Assembly: GCA_016866475.1 (NCBI GenBank)
Contig: VGMF01000001.1
Span: forward strand, 248,001-312,000
Origin: Chlamydiota bacterium
GTDB lineage: Bacteria; Chlamydiota; Chlamydiia; Chlamydiales; RGXB01
Reading direction: 5' to 3'
DNA: 64,000 nt
Below, one piece after another: positions 24,987 through 33,715 of the stretch (its first letter is position 1; every line of letters begins with the position of its first letter). Below the pieces are notes generated by a model. It worked only from the letters and a program-made list of their open reading frames with translations, did not search any database and had not been told where the DNA came from. The position numbers and the translations under genes are program-made.

Positions 24987-27010
24987 AGTTTCTCTTTTGG
25001 TTGTTAGCTTTCTTACCGCTGTTGGGTGAAGTCAAAATTTACCTGAACGATTTGCATATCAAAGGGGAGCGCTACGAAACGTCGAGTGGCGGACTTGTTT
25101 TCACAAATACCCTTGATCTGCAAGCCAAAAATATCACCTACGATAGAAATCAAGGGGTTCTAGAGGCGAGTGAGAACCTCCTTTTTATCCTTAACGGGGA
25201 GATTTTTGTCGCAAAAACCCTCTTTATTGATCTTAAGGCAGAGACGGGCTGGTTTGAAGACCTCACTTATAAAATCCACTCGCTCTATATAAGCTCAAAA
25301 AAAACCGGCTTAGACGCAAATAAAAAAATCTCATTTGAAAACGTAGAGATCACACCCTTCGATCAACCACCCCTTTTTTTCTCGTTTAGAGTCTCGGATG
25401 GATCGATTGATAAAGATAAAAATCTTGAAGCAAAATCGATTTCTGCCCAGTTTATTGGCACGCCGGTTTTCTATTTACCAAAAATTAAATGGAACCTTGA
25501 AGCACTCCCAAGTTCCGGAGTCCGCTACTTCGTCATGTACAACACAGGGCAAAATCCCCTCGTCTCTTTCAGATATCCAATCCTTTCAGAAGAAAAATAT
25601 AAAGCGCTTTTTAGATTTGACTACAGAGTTGGTAAAGGGTACGGATCCGCGCTTGAAACTGACCTTAAAGCAAACAAGGATCGTTTGCATTATTGGACAC
25701 AAAACTTTGTAAACTACGACACCTTCTTTAATGACAACAATGATAAGGAAGAGCTGTTGCGATACCGTTTCAAAGGTATGTTGCAAGCTTTTCCTAAAGA
25801 GGAAGAGCTTACCCTCAACTTCCAATACGATATCCAGTCCGACCGCGATTTAAGATTGAATTTCTATGCCGCTCAATTCGAAGCCCGAGATGTGATGCGC
25901 ACTGAGGGAATTTTTGGATTCAATGGCCCTTTTATTCAAAATTTTCTTAGTTTTCGCCCTAGGGCAAACACGTATGAAAGCTTGAATCAGCAGCTCCCCG
26001 CTCTAAAAATTCGCCTAGACCCTTTTGTTCTTAAGCCGCTAGGTCTTCAATTCAAAAACCGGTTCGATTTGAGCTATCAAGATTACGTCTACTCAAACAA
26101 TCTTTTTAATACGGTGCAACCCTTTCACGCAGGACGTTTGCAGACGATACAAGAACTCGATTGGCCCATCGATTTTGGGGTAGTAAAAATTGAGCCTGAA
26201 GGGTTATTTAGTGCCATCTACTACAACAACACCCCCCAAAATATTGGAAAAGCCCTGGTCTATTTCAATTACGGAGTCAAATCCTCCACACTTCTAGAAA
26301 CCTCTTCAGAAAAACTACGCCATGTCGTGCAGCCTTACCTTGATTACCATGCCTTTTCAACCCCTACCGTCTCCCCCAACGACCGTTACATATTTTCCCT
26401 CTATGATGGAATTTACCAAATTCAAGAGCTTAAGACAGGGATCTTGCAAACCCTTTACCTAAATGATCTTGAGTCAACTTGTACCTGGGACATTTACGGA
26501 CTGAATTTTTTTGGACAATCCTCGTTCAATGTCTTGTTCCCAAAACTCAGAAGTTTTCTACATGTAGATACCCCTTGGTGCACCTTTAGAAATAGTTTTG
26601 GTTACAACTTTCAAAAAAACTCGGTAGACATGTTCAATATAGAGTGGGGCTGGACCTTCAAAAAAGAATTTTCCTTCCACCTTGATTGGCTCTATAGAGG
26701 ACCGTATGAATGGAAAAAAGATGCCAAAGAAAACTATCAACTAGATGTTGCCTACCCGATTGACGTTTTAGCCGAGACCCCCCTGTCGGACAAAAGAAAT
26801 ACCTTTATCAGTAGGGTAGAATGGCATTTTTTACCCAATTGGACAGTAAGATTCGAGCACCACAACTGTTTTTGGCGCACAGTTGAGCCCCCCTATTTGG
26901 AGTTTCGTGCTAGCATATCTACGATTTTCCGCTCAGCTCTCGAGGTGAATTTATCGGTGATCAAATCGGTCAATGACACTCAGGTGCTTTGCAGTATGAA
27001 CCTTGTGTAG
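24983..27010 (+). CDS. LptD/OstA-like outer-membrane protein
   Basis: 675 residues, GTG start overlapping the HEAT gene stop. Signal peptide MKFLFWLLAFLPLLGEV, then an OstA/LptA-type beta-jellyroll (~25-130, repeated beta strands such as LDLQAKNITYDRNQGVLEAS) and a long beta-rich C-terminal part (~180-675) like the LptD barrel, rich in aromatic residues. It would insert lipopolysaccharide into the outer membrane. Similarity is by architecture; the four LptD cysteines are not evident. A strong terminator follows the gene. Confidence 0.72.
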   Translation: MKFLFWLLAFLPLLGEVKIYLNDLHIKGERYETSSGGLVFTNTLDLQAKNITYDRNQGVLEASENLLFILNGEIFVAKTLFIDLKAETGWFEDLTYKIHSLYISSKKTGLDANKKISFENVEITPFDQPPLFFSFRVSDGSIDKDKNLEAKSISAQFIGTPVFYLPKIKWNLEALPSSGVRYFVMYNTGQNPLVSFRYPILSEEKYKALFRFDYRVGKGYGSALETDLKANKDRLHYWTQNFVNYDTFFNDNNDKEELLRYRFKGMLQAFPKEEELTLNFQYDIQSDRDLRLNFYAAQFEARDVMRTEGIFGFNGPFIQNFLSFRPRANTYESLNQQLPALKIRLDPFVLKPLGLQFKNRFDLSYQDYVYSNNLFNTVQPFHAGRLQTIQELDWPIDFGVVKIEPEGLFSAIYYNNTPQNIGKALVYFNYGVKSSTLLETSSEKLRHVVQPYLDYHAFSTPTVSPNDRYIFSLYDGIYQIQELKTGILQTLYLNDLESTCTWDIYGLNFFGQSSFNVLFPKLRSFLHVDTPWCTFRNSFGYNFQKNSVDMFNIEWGWTFKKEFSFHLDWLYRGPYEWKKDAKENYQLDVAYPIDVLAETPLSDKRNTFISRVEWHFLPNWTVRFEHHNCFWRTVEPPYLEFRASISTIFRSALEVNLSVIKSVNDTQVLCSMNLV

Positions 27011-27052
27011 AATACGTTTAAAAAATTTTAAATTGGCTTTTATACTTTTTTT

Positions 27053-27078
27053 AACGGGAGAAAAATCCCGTTTTTTCT
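27053..27078 (+). terminator. Rho-independent terminator after the LptD-like gene
   Basis: AACGGGA, loop GAAAAA, TCCCGTT, then TTTTCT. It cleanly ends the maf-HEAT-LptD unit before tpiA. Confidence 0.88.
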
Positions 27079-27105
27079 AAGAAAGCCGAATTCTTAAGAA
27101 GTCTA

Positions 27106-27134
27106 TTGCAAAGGTACAAAAAAAGGGTTAAAAT
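27106..27134 (+). promoter_or_regulatory. Housekeeping promoter for tpiA operon
   Basis: TTGCAA at 27106-27111 and TAAAAT at 27129-27134, spacer 17 bp, between the terminator and the tpiA ATG at 27145. With only ~4 nt between any expected start point and the ATG, the mRNA may be nearly leaderless. Confidence 0.55.
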
Positions 27135-27144
27135 CGGTTGAAAC

Positions 27145-27828
27145 ATGTATCTTATAGCCAATTTAAAAGCACACGCTGTCGATATAGAGTCTTATGTCCG
27201 CAAGCTGGAATCTTTAAAGAGATGTAAAGTAAAAATTATACTTGCACCTCCTTACCCCTACCTCAATGAGGTTTGTCGGTCAGGATTTCTCACGTCATCT
27301 CAAGATGTAAGCTTTTGTGCTGAGGGGGCTTTTACCGGAGAAATCCCTGCGTCTCTTTTAAAATCCTTAGGGGTCCGCTACTGCCTTTTAGGGCACTCCG
27401 AACGGCGCACCCTTTTTCATGAAGACACCAAAATTTTAAAAAATAAATACGATAAATGCGTTCAGTACGGCCTTCAACCGATCCTTTGCGTCGGAGAAAC
27501 AAAAGAGGAGCATAACAGCGACCATTATCTCGAAAAAATACGTACCCAAGTCCTTGAAATTTTCCCGTCTTCTACGGTTGCACCCCTGATCGCTTATGAA
27601 CCTATCTGGTCTATCGGTAGCGGTCAAATCCCCGAGCCCTCAACGATACGGCAGGTCGTATCTGTAATTAAAGAGGCCCTCCCGGGCTCTACGGTTCTCT
27701 ACGGCGGTTCTGTAAATCCTTCGAATGCTGCCGGACTTATGACCCTCTGCGACGGCCTTTTGGTAGGCAGCGCCTCAAAAGATCCTGAAACATTAACACA
27801 AATCATTCAACAACTTGAAAAACTATGA
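27145..27828 (+). CDS. tpiA: Triosephosphate isomerase
   Basis: 227 residues, shorter than the usual ~250, mainly at the N-terminus. The catalytic set is present: Asn-Lys in IANLKAH, His in LLGHSERRTLF, and Glu in AYEPIWSIGSG; the phosphate loop GGSVNPSNAAGL follows. It interconverts DHAP and glyceraldehyde-3-phosphate in glycolysis, and glyceraldehyde-3-phosphate also feeds Dxs encoded downstream. The stop overlaps the secG start by 4 bp. Confidence 0.95.
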   Translation: MYLIANLKAHAVDIESYVRKLESLKRCKVKIILAPPYPYLNEVCRSGFLTSSQDVSFCAEGAFTGEIPASLLKSLGVRYCLLGHSERRTLFHEDTKILKNKYDKCVQYGLQPILCVGETKEEHNSDHYLEKIRTQVLEIFPSSTVAPLIAYEPIWSIGSGQIPEPSTIRQVVSVIKEALPGSTVLYGGSVNPSNAAGLMTLCDGLLVGSASKDPETLTQIIQQLEKL

Positions 27829-28112
27829 TTTTTTTATATTATTTTTCCTTGATACTATTTGTCCTTTTATGTCTTGTCACCTGCTTTTGCGTTTTAATTC
27901 AAGAGAGCAAGTCGATGGGTTTGGGAGCAACGTTCGGGGGTGAATCTGCAAACGCACTATTCGGAGCCTCTACTGCAGACGTGCTCAAGAAATTTACTGC
28001 TGTTATCGGCGGAATTTTTCTAGCAAGCTGCCTGCTTTTGTCTATATGGTCATCTCTAATTCAGCCTACAAAAATGGATCCCCGTCCGCAGCAGGTCGAG
28101 CAAAACGGTTAA
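27825..28112 (+). CDS. secG: Protein translocase subunit SecG
   Basis: 95 residues with two transmembrane helices (~3-24 and ~55-76) separated by a Gly-rich loop containing QESKSMGLGATFGGESANALFG, the SecG signature. It is a small subunit of the SecYEG channel in the inner membrane. The ATG overlaps the tpiA stop, and it is followed by def after a few bases; tpiA-secG neighbours are common in bacteria. Confidence 0.93.
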   Translation: MIFLYYFSLILFVLLCLVTCFCVLIQESKSMGLGATFGGESANALFGASTADVLKKFTAVIGGIFLASCLLLSIWSSLIQPTKMDPRPQQVEQNG

Positions 28113-28122
28113 TTTAAATTTG

Positions 28123-28698
28123 ATGCAAGAAAAACACCGGCTTATTTTTTATCCCGACACTATTTTAAGAAAAAAAACGGAAGATATAACGGATCTAACT
28201 CCGTCTATCCTCCGTTTTATCGATAAAATGAAAGAGGTATGCGCCCAAACAAAAGGGCTTGGGATTGCAGCTCCCCAAGTGAACGAATCTTTAAGTATTT
28301 TTGTGACACCTATCACAGGAACAAACATCAAAACTAAAGATCCCATTTACGCGAAAGATTTGAAAGACTGGACAGTCATCATCAACCCAAGAATTCTAAG
28401 TTTTTCTAAAGAGGCTGTCGGCTACGAGGAGGGGTGCCTCTCCTTGCCAAAACTTTTTTCCACTGTTTTTCGCCCTAAAACTATTGAGGTATCCTTTCTG
28501 GATTCTCAACTAAAAGTGCACAAAAAAGTCCTTTCCCATTGGTTTGCCCGCCTTTTTTTGCATGAATATGACCATCTCCAAGGGATACTTTTCACCGACT
28601 ACCTAATCGGTAAAATATCTAATGGCTTTGAGCAGACGGCTGATTTTGAAGAAAAATTACGCCTTTCTGAGGCCTTACAGAACTTTGAAGCGCTTTAG
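28123..28698 (+). CDS. def: Peptide deformylase
   Basis: 191 residues from the ATG at 28123; a TTG directly before it is an alternative. The three deformylase motifs are present: GLGIAAPQVN, EEGCLSLP (metal Cys) and HEYDHLQG (two metal His and catalytic Glu). It removes the formyl group from nascent N-termini. A short insertion (~60-85, TGTNIKTKDPIYAKDLKDW) lies between motifs 1 and 2. It sits between secG and xseA, 12 bp before the latter. Confidence 0.95.
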   Translation: MQEKHRLIFYPDTILRKKTEDITDLTPSILRFIDKMKEVCAQTKGLGIAAPQVNESLSIFVTPITGTNIKTKDPIYAKDLKDWTVIINPRILSFSKEAVGYEEGCLSLPKLFSTVFRPKTIEVSFLDSQLKVHKKVLSHWFARLFLHEYDHLQGILFTDYLIGKISNGFEQTADFEEKLRLSEALQNFEAL

Positions 28699-28710
28699 GG
28701 AGACACCGCT

Positions 28711-30114
28711 ATGTCCATTTCGGTTTCAGAGTTAACAAACAGAATCAAAAAACATTTAGAGCCGACCTTCAAGGGTGTCACCGTCCAGGGAGAGATTTCT
28801 AATTTTAAGGCGCAGGCCTCCGGACATTATTATTTTACCCTAAAAGACGAGGCTTCCCAACTCTCGGTCTCCTTCTTTAACGCCGCCCGCTACAAGCTCC
28901 CCCGGGTTCCAAAAGATGGAGACAAAGTCATCATCACGGGCGATATCAACATTTATGCTCCACGAGGGAATTATCAACTTGTGGCTCAGGGGTTGATATT
29001 TACGGGTGTAGGTGACCTTCTACTCAAATTGCACCAACTCAAACTAGAGATCAAAGAGCTAGGCTGGTTCGATAAAGAATGGAAAAAGCCCCTCCCCTCC
29101 CATCCTAAAAAAATAGGGGTGATTACAAGCCCTACCGGAGCGGTAATTCAAGACATTATCCATGTTTTAAACCGGCGGATTGCAAATTTTCACCTCATCT
29201 TATACCCGGTAAAAGTCCAGGGCGAGGGGGCCAAAGAAGAGATCGCCTTAGCTATTAACGAGATGAACCGCTACCAAATCTGCGATGTTCTCATCGTCGG
29301 GCGTGGGGGGGGATCGATCGAAGACCTCTGGGCATTCAATGAAAAAATTGTAGCAAAATCCATCTTCGACTCTCAAATCCCTATTGTAGCGGCTATTGGA
29401 CATGAAACCGATTTTACCATAGCCGATTTTGTAGCGGATGTAAGAGCTCCGACCCCTTCAGCTGCTGCTGAAATGGTATGCACTAAAACAAGTGATATTT
29501 TAGACCGCCTCAAACAATTTGAAAAAAGGCTTGATCAAATCATTAAAGGGATCTCTGAGAAAGTCCACCTCCGTTTAGAGCAGTTCAAAAAACAACCTGC
29601 ACTGCGCGGGATCGGCCTTTTGCATCCCTTCCTCCAAAGGTTGGATCATATGTGCAATTCCCTAGATTTAGCGGTACAGGCCTCGGTTCTTTCTGAAAAA
29701 AACAGACTGGAACTTTTAGCTATCACCCTACAAGGATTTGCCCCCCAAAAAAAACTTAGAGATCAGAAAGCAGCCCTTCTCCAAATAGAGCAAGCAATAA
29801 GCTCTTTTGTCGTACAACTCACAAACTATCGCAAAAAAGATCTTGAAGTGATGCAGGCCCGTTTAAACCCCTACGAACCTTCAAAAAAACTTCAGGAGCT
29901 TAAAGAGCGCCATATTCGCATGGCAGAGCATTTGAAATCGCTCAATCCAAAGACGATATTGAAACGTGGGTTCTGTATCCCCCAGAATAAAAAGGGTGCT
30001 ATCATTCGCAGCGTGGAGGATATCTCATTAGGGGAAAACATAAACCTTATTTTTTACAACGGTACAATAGGAGCGCACGTCGATGGAGTTCGAAGCAGCC
30101 TTCAAGAGACTTGA
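28711..30114 (+). CDS. xseA: Exodeoxyribonuclease VII large subunit
   Basis: 467 residues. An N-terminal OB fold (VTVQGEISNFKAQASGHYYF) binds ssDNA. The catalytic domain contains KKIGVITSPTGAVIQDI, IVGRGGGSIEDLWAFNE and PIVAAIGHETDFTIAD, followed by RAPTPSAAAEM and a coiled-coil C-terminus that binds XseB. It degrades single-stranded DNA with the small subunit. The last 32 bp overlap xseB in another frame, giving coupled translation. Confidence 0.96.
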   Translation: MSISVSELTNRIKKHLEPTFKGVTVQGEISNFKAQASGHYYFTLKDEASQLSVSFFNAARYKLPRVPKDGDKVIITGDINIYAPRGNYQLVAQGLIFTGVGDLLLKLHQLKLEIKELGWFDKEWKKPLPSHPKKIGVITSPTGAVIQDIIHVLNRRIANFHLILYPVKVQGEGAKEEIALAINEMNRYQICDVLIVGRGGGSIEDLWAFNEKIVAKSIFDSQIPIVAAIGHETDFTIADFVADVRAPTPSAAAEMVCTKTSDILDRLKQFEKRLDQIIKGISEKVHLRLEQFKKQPALRGIGLLHPFLQRLDHMCNSLDLAVQASVLSEKNRLELLAITLQGFAPQKKLRDQKAALLQIEQAISSFVVQLTNYRKKDLEVMQARLNPYEPSKKLQELKERHIRMAEHLKSLNPKTILKRGFCIPQNKKGAIIRSVEDISLGENINLIFYNGTIGAHVDGVRSSLQET

Positions 30115-30319
30115 AGAAATTTTAGAAAAAATGCAGTCCGAAAATCTTTCCCTAGATGCATCTTTGAGTCTATACGCAGAGGCGGATAAACTCATTCAGA
30201 TTTCTTCTAAAAACTTAGCAAAAGCGGAAAAGACAATCGAAATGATTATAAAAAACCGCGATAACGGTATCGAAGTGGATGGATCCCTGCAGCCCGTCTT
30301 CACTAATTTTGAAGTCTGA
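30083..30319 (+). CDS. xseB: Exodeoxyribonuclease VII small subunit
   Basis: 78 residues with the family core FEAAFKRLEEILEKMQSENLSLDASLSLYAEADKLI, a helical hairpin that coats the XseA coiled coil in several copies. It overlaps xseA by 32 bp. The C-terminal ~20 residues (beyond the conserved helices) are polar and not conserved. It is followed 25 bp later by dxs. Confidence 0.92.
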   Translation: MEFEAAFKRLEEILEKMQSENLSLDASLSLYAEADKLIQISSKNLAKAEKTIEMIIKNRDNGIEVDGSLQPVFTNFEV

Positions 30320-30344
30320 ACCCTAATTGTAAAAAGGAACGAGC

Positions 30345-32111
30345 GTGGAAGACAATAAAATGGCAGTGGCTCTCTCTTTAAAAGAACAAGCCTTTTTGCT
30401 CCGCCAAGAAATCATTGATGTCGTTTCAAAAAATGGCGGTCATTTAGGGGCCTCTTTAGGCGCTACCGACCTTATATTAGCTTTGCATCAAGTTTTCAAT
30501 TCTCCAAGAGACAAACTTATATTCGACACCGGTCATCAAACCTATGCGCATAAGCTTCTTACAGGAAGAAAAGAGCGATTCCATACTCTAAGAACCCATC
30601 AAGGGCTCTGCGGATTCACAGACCCTAACGAATCTCCACACGACCATTTTTTTGCCGGTCACGCAGGCACTGCCCTCTCTTTGGCACTTGGCGTCCACGA
30701 TGCGAGTGTCTATTCCGAGGATCCCCCCTGGGTAATCGCTGTTATAGGAGATGCCAGTCTTTCTTGCGGACTCACACTCGAAGCATTCAACAATATATGC
30801 CTAAAACAGGATCGTCTGATTGTTGTTTTGAATGACAACGGGATGAGTATTTCAAAAGGGTGCGGAAATTTTCATGAGTATCTTCAAAAAATCGGCACTT
30901 TTTCCCCAATGTCGCTTAGAGAGAATTTTACAGATATTTTTTCTTTTTTTAACCTTAAATACCTTGGCCCGATAGACGGGCATGATCCCGATCAACTTGT
31001 AAAGCTATTTTGTAGACTCAAAAACAGTAAAGGCCCTTTTATTGTCCATGCAAAAACGATAAAAGGATATGGTCTCGATTATGCCAAAAATTTCCCAACG
31101 ATCTGGCATGGGCCCAAACCTTTTTGTATCGAGTCGGGGACATTCAAACAAAAAACAAGTACGCTGACGCCGTTTCCGAAAATTTTTGGAAAAACTCTTT
31201 TAGAGATGCAAAAAAACCAACAAGATTTGCAGGTCATCACCCCTGCAACCGCTACAGGAGCATCCCTTGAAGAATTTGCAGCGCTCCATCCTTCCAATTT
31301 TCATGATGTGGGTATAGCCGAAGGCCATGCCATCACCTATGCAGCGGGGCTAGCCCGTTTTAAAAATTCCAAGGTGATCGCTTCTATTTATGCAACGTTT
31401 TTACACCGCGCCCTTGACAACCTGTTTCATGACGTTGTATTGCAAAATGTACCCCTCATACTAGCAATCGATCGGGCAGGTCTATCTCCCCAGGATGGTT
31501 CCACGCATCACGGAATTTACGACATAGCTTTTTTAAAAACGATGCCCGGCCTGATGATTGCCCAACCAAGAAACGGTAAGGTTTTACAAGAGTTGCTCCA
31601 TTCCTCACTAGCCTATACAAGTCCGATCGCAATTCGATACCCTAATTTAGATACCCACGTTGATGAAAGCGGATTAGTCAACCGGGAACCGGGGGTAGGA
31701 GATCTTTTGGCTAAAACTACGACTCTATCAAAAAAAATCCTCCTTGTTTCTCTTGGACACATGGCGGAGGTAGCTTTTTCTGTACGCAATAAATTACTGG
31801 AAATAGGACTTGACGCAACGATATTTGATCCTGTTTTTATAAAACCTCTGGATCACAAACAACTCCACGGTTTGATTTTGGAGCACGATTACCTGTTTAT
31901 CCTAGAAGAGCATGCAGAAAAATCGGGACTTGGATCCATCATATTGAACTTTATTAACGAGAGTCAACTCTTCCATAAAAAAGTCAAAATTTTTGGAGTA
32001 CCGGATCGTTTTTTTGCGCACGGTTCTTATAAAGAGCTCATGGAGGAAATCGGTCTTAGCGACGACCAGATTTTCGACAGGATAGTGGAGTTTTTAGATA
32101 CCGTCTTTTAA
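30345..32111 (+). CDS. dxs: 1-deoxy-D-xylulose-5-phosphate synthase
   Basis: 588 residues, GTG start with AAGGA upstream; an ATG lies 15 nt inside. The thiamine-diphosphate site is GDASLSCGLTLEAFNNICL...LNDNGMSIS. Substrate His is in DTGHQTYAHKLLTGR, and the second transketolase half has DRAGLSPQDGSTHHGIYDIA and a C-terminal domain. It condenses pyruvate and glyceraldehyde-3-phosphate, the first step of the MEP isoprenoid pathway. It is slightly shorter than usual (~620). It ends the tpiA-dxs run. Confidence 0.95.
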   Translation: MEDNKMAVALSLKEQAFLLRQEIIDVVSKNGGHLGASLGATDLILALHQVFNSPRDKLIFDTGHQTYAHKLLTGRKERFHTLRTHQGLCGFTDPNESPHDHFFAGHAGTALSLALGVHDASVYSEDPPWVIAVIGDASLSCGLTLEAFNNICLKQDRLIVVLNDNGMSISKGCGNFHEYLQKIGTFSPMSLRENFTDIFSFFNLKYLGPIDGHDPDQLVKLFCRLKNSKGPFIVHAKTIKGYGLDYAKNFPTIWHGPKPFCIESGTFKQKTSTLTPFPKIFGKTLLEMQKNQQDLQVITPATATGASLEEFAALHPSNFHDVGIAEGHAITYAAGLARFKNSKVIASIYATFLHRALDNLFHDVVLQNVPLILAIDRAGLSPQDGSTHHGIYDIAFLKTMPGLMIAQPRNGKVLQELLHSSLAYTSPIAIRYPNLDTHVDESGLVNREPGVGDLLAKTTTLSKKILLVSLGHMAEVAFSVRNKLLEIGLDATIFDPVFIKPLDHKQLHGLILEHDYLFILEEHAEKSGLGSIILNFINESQLFHKKVKIFGVPDRFFAHGSYKELMEEIGLSDDQIFDRIVEFLDTVF

Positions 32112-32388
32112 ATGAGGATGGGTCTTTTTTTCTAAAAGATTGTTTCATGTTTTTTAAGTTTTATCGGCGCCGAAGACAGCCTCTGTTCTTATAACAGGGC
32201 TGATGTAGGCGGGCAAAAAATGAAGATAATCCTATCAAAAACAGGATCCCTCCTAATTAAAAAAACTAGTCTCTTCTTCTTTTAAAAGGAGATCTGTTAA
32301 AAAAAGAGTAACAAAAAAATCTAAGTTTCATGGTTGTTCTTTGTCTGAAAATCGATCCCATTGTAATCTAGGGTAAATTTGGATCCAT
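32112..32388 (+). other. 277-bp intergenic region with hairpin-forming elements
   Basis: No gene of useful length. An imperfect hairpin CCTCTGTT / AACAGGG at about 32182-32203 and GC-richer stretches (TCGGCGCCGAAGACAG, GTAGGCGGGC) stand out from the AT-rich surroundings, and a Lys/Leu-type 21-codon ORF at ~32221 is probably chance. It could hold a small RNA or the 3' UTR of dxs. No clear terminator T-run follows the hairpin. Confidence 0.3.
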
Positions 32389-33240
32389 ATGAAGAAATCC
32401 CTTTGTTTAGTCCCAACACGCTACAAGGCCTCAACAGTTGAGATCGCTCGTGAACTTGTCACGATGCTTACACAACTGGATTTTGCAATTTTTGTTGAAG
32501 AGGGTTTTGAAGAGGTAGGGGTCCCTGCCATCGTCCCCTTTCAGAAAATTGACTATTTTGTGTTGATTGGTGGCGACGGCAGCTTTGTTGCCAGCGCCAG
32601 AAAATATCTGGCATGGCAAGCCCCTTTTATTGGAGTGAGTGCAGGACATCTTAACTTTTTAGCAGATACATCCATATCTTTAGCTCTTTTGGATTTTAAA
32701 CAACTTCTAGATGACAATGTAGTCATCGAAGAGCGTGATGTACTAGAATGCACCCTCCCGAACAAAGATAAGTTTTTTGCCATCAACGATATTGTCCTGC
32801 ACAGAGGTGTTAACCCCGGGATAGTGGAACTGACTGTGTTTTCAAATAATGAGTTCATCTGCGACTATCTGTGCGACGGACTTATTCTATCTACACCCAC
32901 AGGCTCTACAGCCTACTCCCTGTCTGCCGGAGGACCTATAGTCTACCCTCAGGCTCAAACAACTACTATGGCCAGCATATGCCCCCAATCCCTAGCGTAC
33001 CGCCCGATCGTCCTGCCTTCCACTATGGAGCTTGAAATTCAGTATATTTCCAATCAAAAGCCGATTCAAATTTCTGTGGATGGCCAAATCAACCGTGAGA
33101 TAAGCACCCTGGAGCGGATTATAGTCAAATCGGCACCGCTGAAACTAAAATTAGTAAAATTGAAGAACCACTCCTACTGGGTGAAGCTGAGCCAAAAATT
33201 GGGCCTAAAAATCAAAAGTCGGGCGGACCAACCCGGTTAA
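32389..33240 (+). CDS. nadK: NAD kinase
   Basis: 283 residues. GGDGSFVASAR is the nucleotide-binding GGDG motif, NDIVLHRG replaces the family NE motif region, and DGLILSTPTGSTAYSLSAGGPIVYP is the second signature. It phosphorylates NAD to NADP with ATP or polyphosphate. It has no operon link upstream; rlmH starts 10 bp after its stop, so the two are co-transcribed. Confidence 0.95.
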   Translation: MKKSLCLVPTRYKASTVEIARELVTMLTQLDFAIFVEEGFEEVGVPAIVPFQKIDYFVLIGGDGSFVASARKYLAWQAPFIGVSAGHLNFLADTSISLALLDFKQLLDDNVVIEERDVLECTLPNKDKFFAINDIVLHRGVNPGIVELTVFSNNEFICDYLCDGLILSTPTGSTAYSLSAGGPIVYPQAQTTTMASICPQSLAYRPIVLPSTMELEIQYISNQKPIQISVDGQINREISTLERIIVKSAPLKLKLVKLKNHSYWVKLSQKLGLKIKSRADQPG

Positions 33241-33250
33241 GGATTCTAAT

Positions 33251-33679
33251 TTGATTTTTGATATCACGATTTATTCTGTCGGGAAAAACAAAGAAAGTTG
33301 GTTAAAAGAAGCCCTTGAAGAATACGAAAAAAGGCTAAAATCCTCTGTCAAGTTTCATTGGGTCCTTGCGAAAAATGATCACGAACTGGAAGAGCGTATG
33401 GATGCCGAAAAAAATTGGATCGCTCTAGACCCGATGGGCAAAACGTTTACGAGCGAAGAATTCAGTAAGTTTCTGATGGAGAATTTAGAATCGGAGGGTG
33501 GAAAACTTCGTTTAGTTATAGGTAGCAGCGAGGGGCTTACTCCAAAATTAAAAAATAAAGCTAAGCACTTTATCTCTTTTTCAAAACTCACCTTCACCCA
33601 TCAGATCACCCGTCTGATTCTGTTGGAACAAATCTACCGGGGGATACAAATATCTAAATGCACCCCCTATCATAAATAG
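33251..33679 (+). CDS. rlmH: 23S rRNA pseudouridine-1915 N3-methyltransferase
   Basis: 142 residues with a TTG start preceded by AAGGA. It is a SPOUT-fold protein: WIALDPMGKTFTSEEFSKFL, LRLVIGSSEGL (SAM loop region, usually GG), and C-terminal SKLTFTHQITRLILLEQIYRGIQI...YHK. It methylates Psi1915 in helix 69 of 23S rRNA. It is ~13 residues shorter than E. coli RlmH, and the glycine-rich loop reads GSSEG rather than GGPxG. Confidence 0.93.
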   Translation: MIFDITIYSVGKNKESWLKEALEEYEKRLKSSVKFHWVLAKNDHELEERMDAEKNWIALDPMGKTFTSEEFSKFLMENLESEGGKLRLVIGSSEGLTPKLKNKAKHFISFSKLTFTHQITRLILLEQIYRGIQISKCTPYHK

Positions 33680-33686
33680 GATAGAA

Positions 33687-33715
33687 CCACCCCTTTAAAA
33701 GGTGGGCCTATGTTT
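33687..33715. terminator. Hairpin between convergent rlmH and cydB
   Basis: CCACC at 33687-33691 pairs with GGTGG at 33701-33705, and an outer ATAGG / CCTAT pair extends it; TTTT follows on the plus strand. It probably ends transcription from one or both sides. Pairing is imperfect. Confidence 0.5.
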
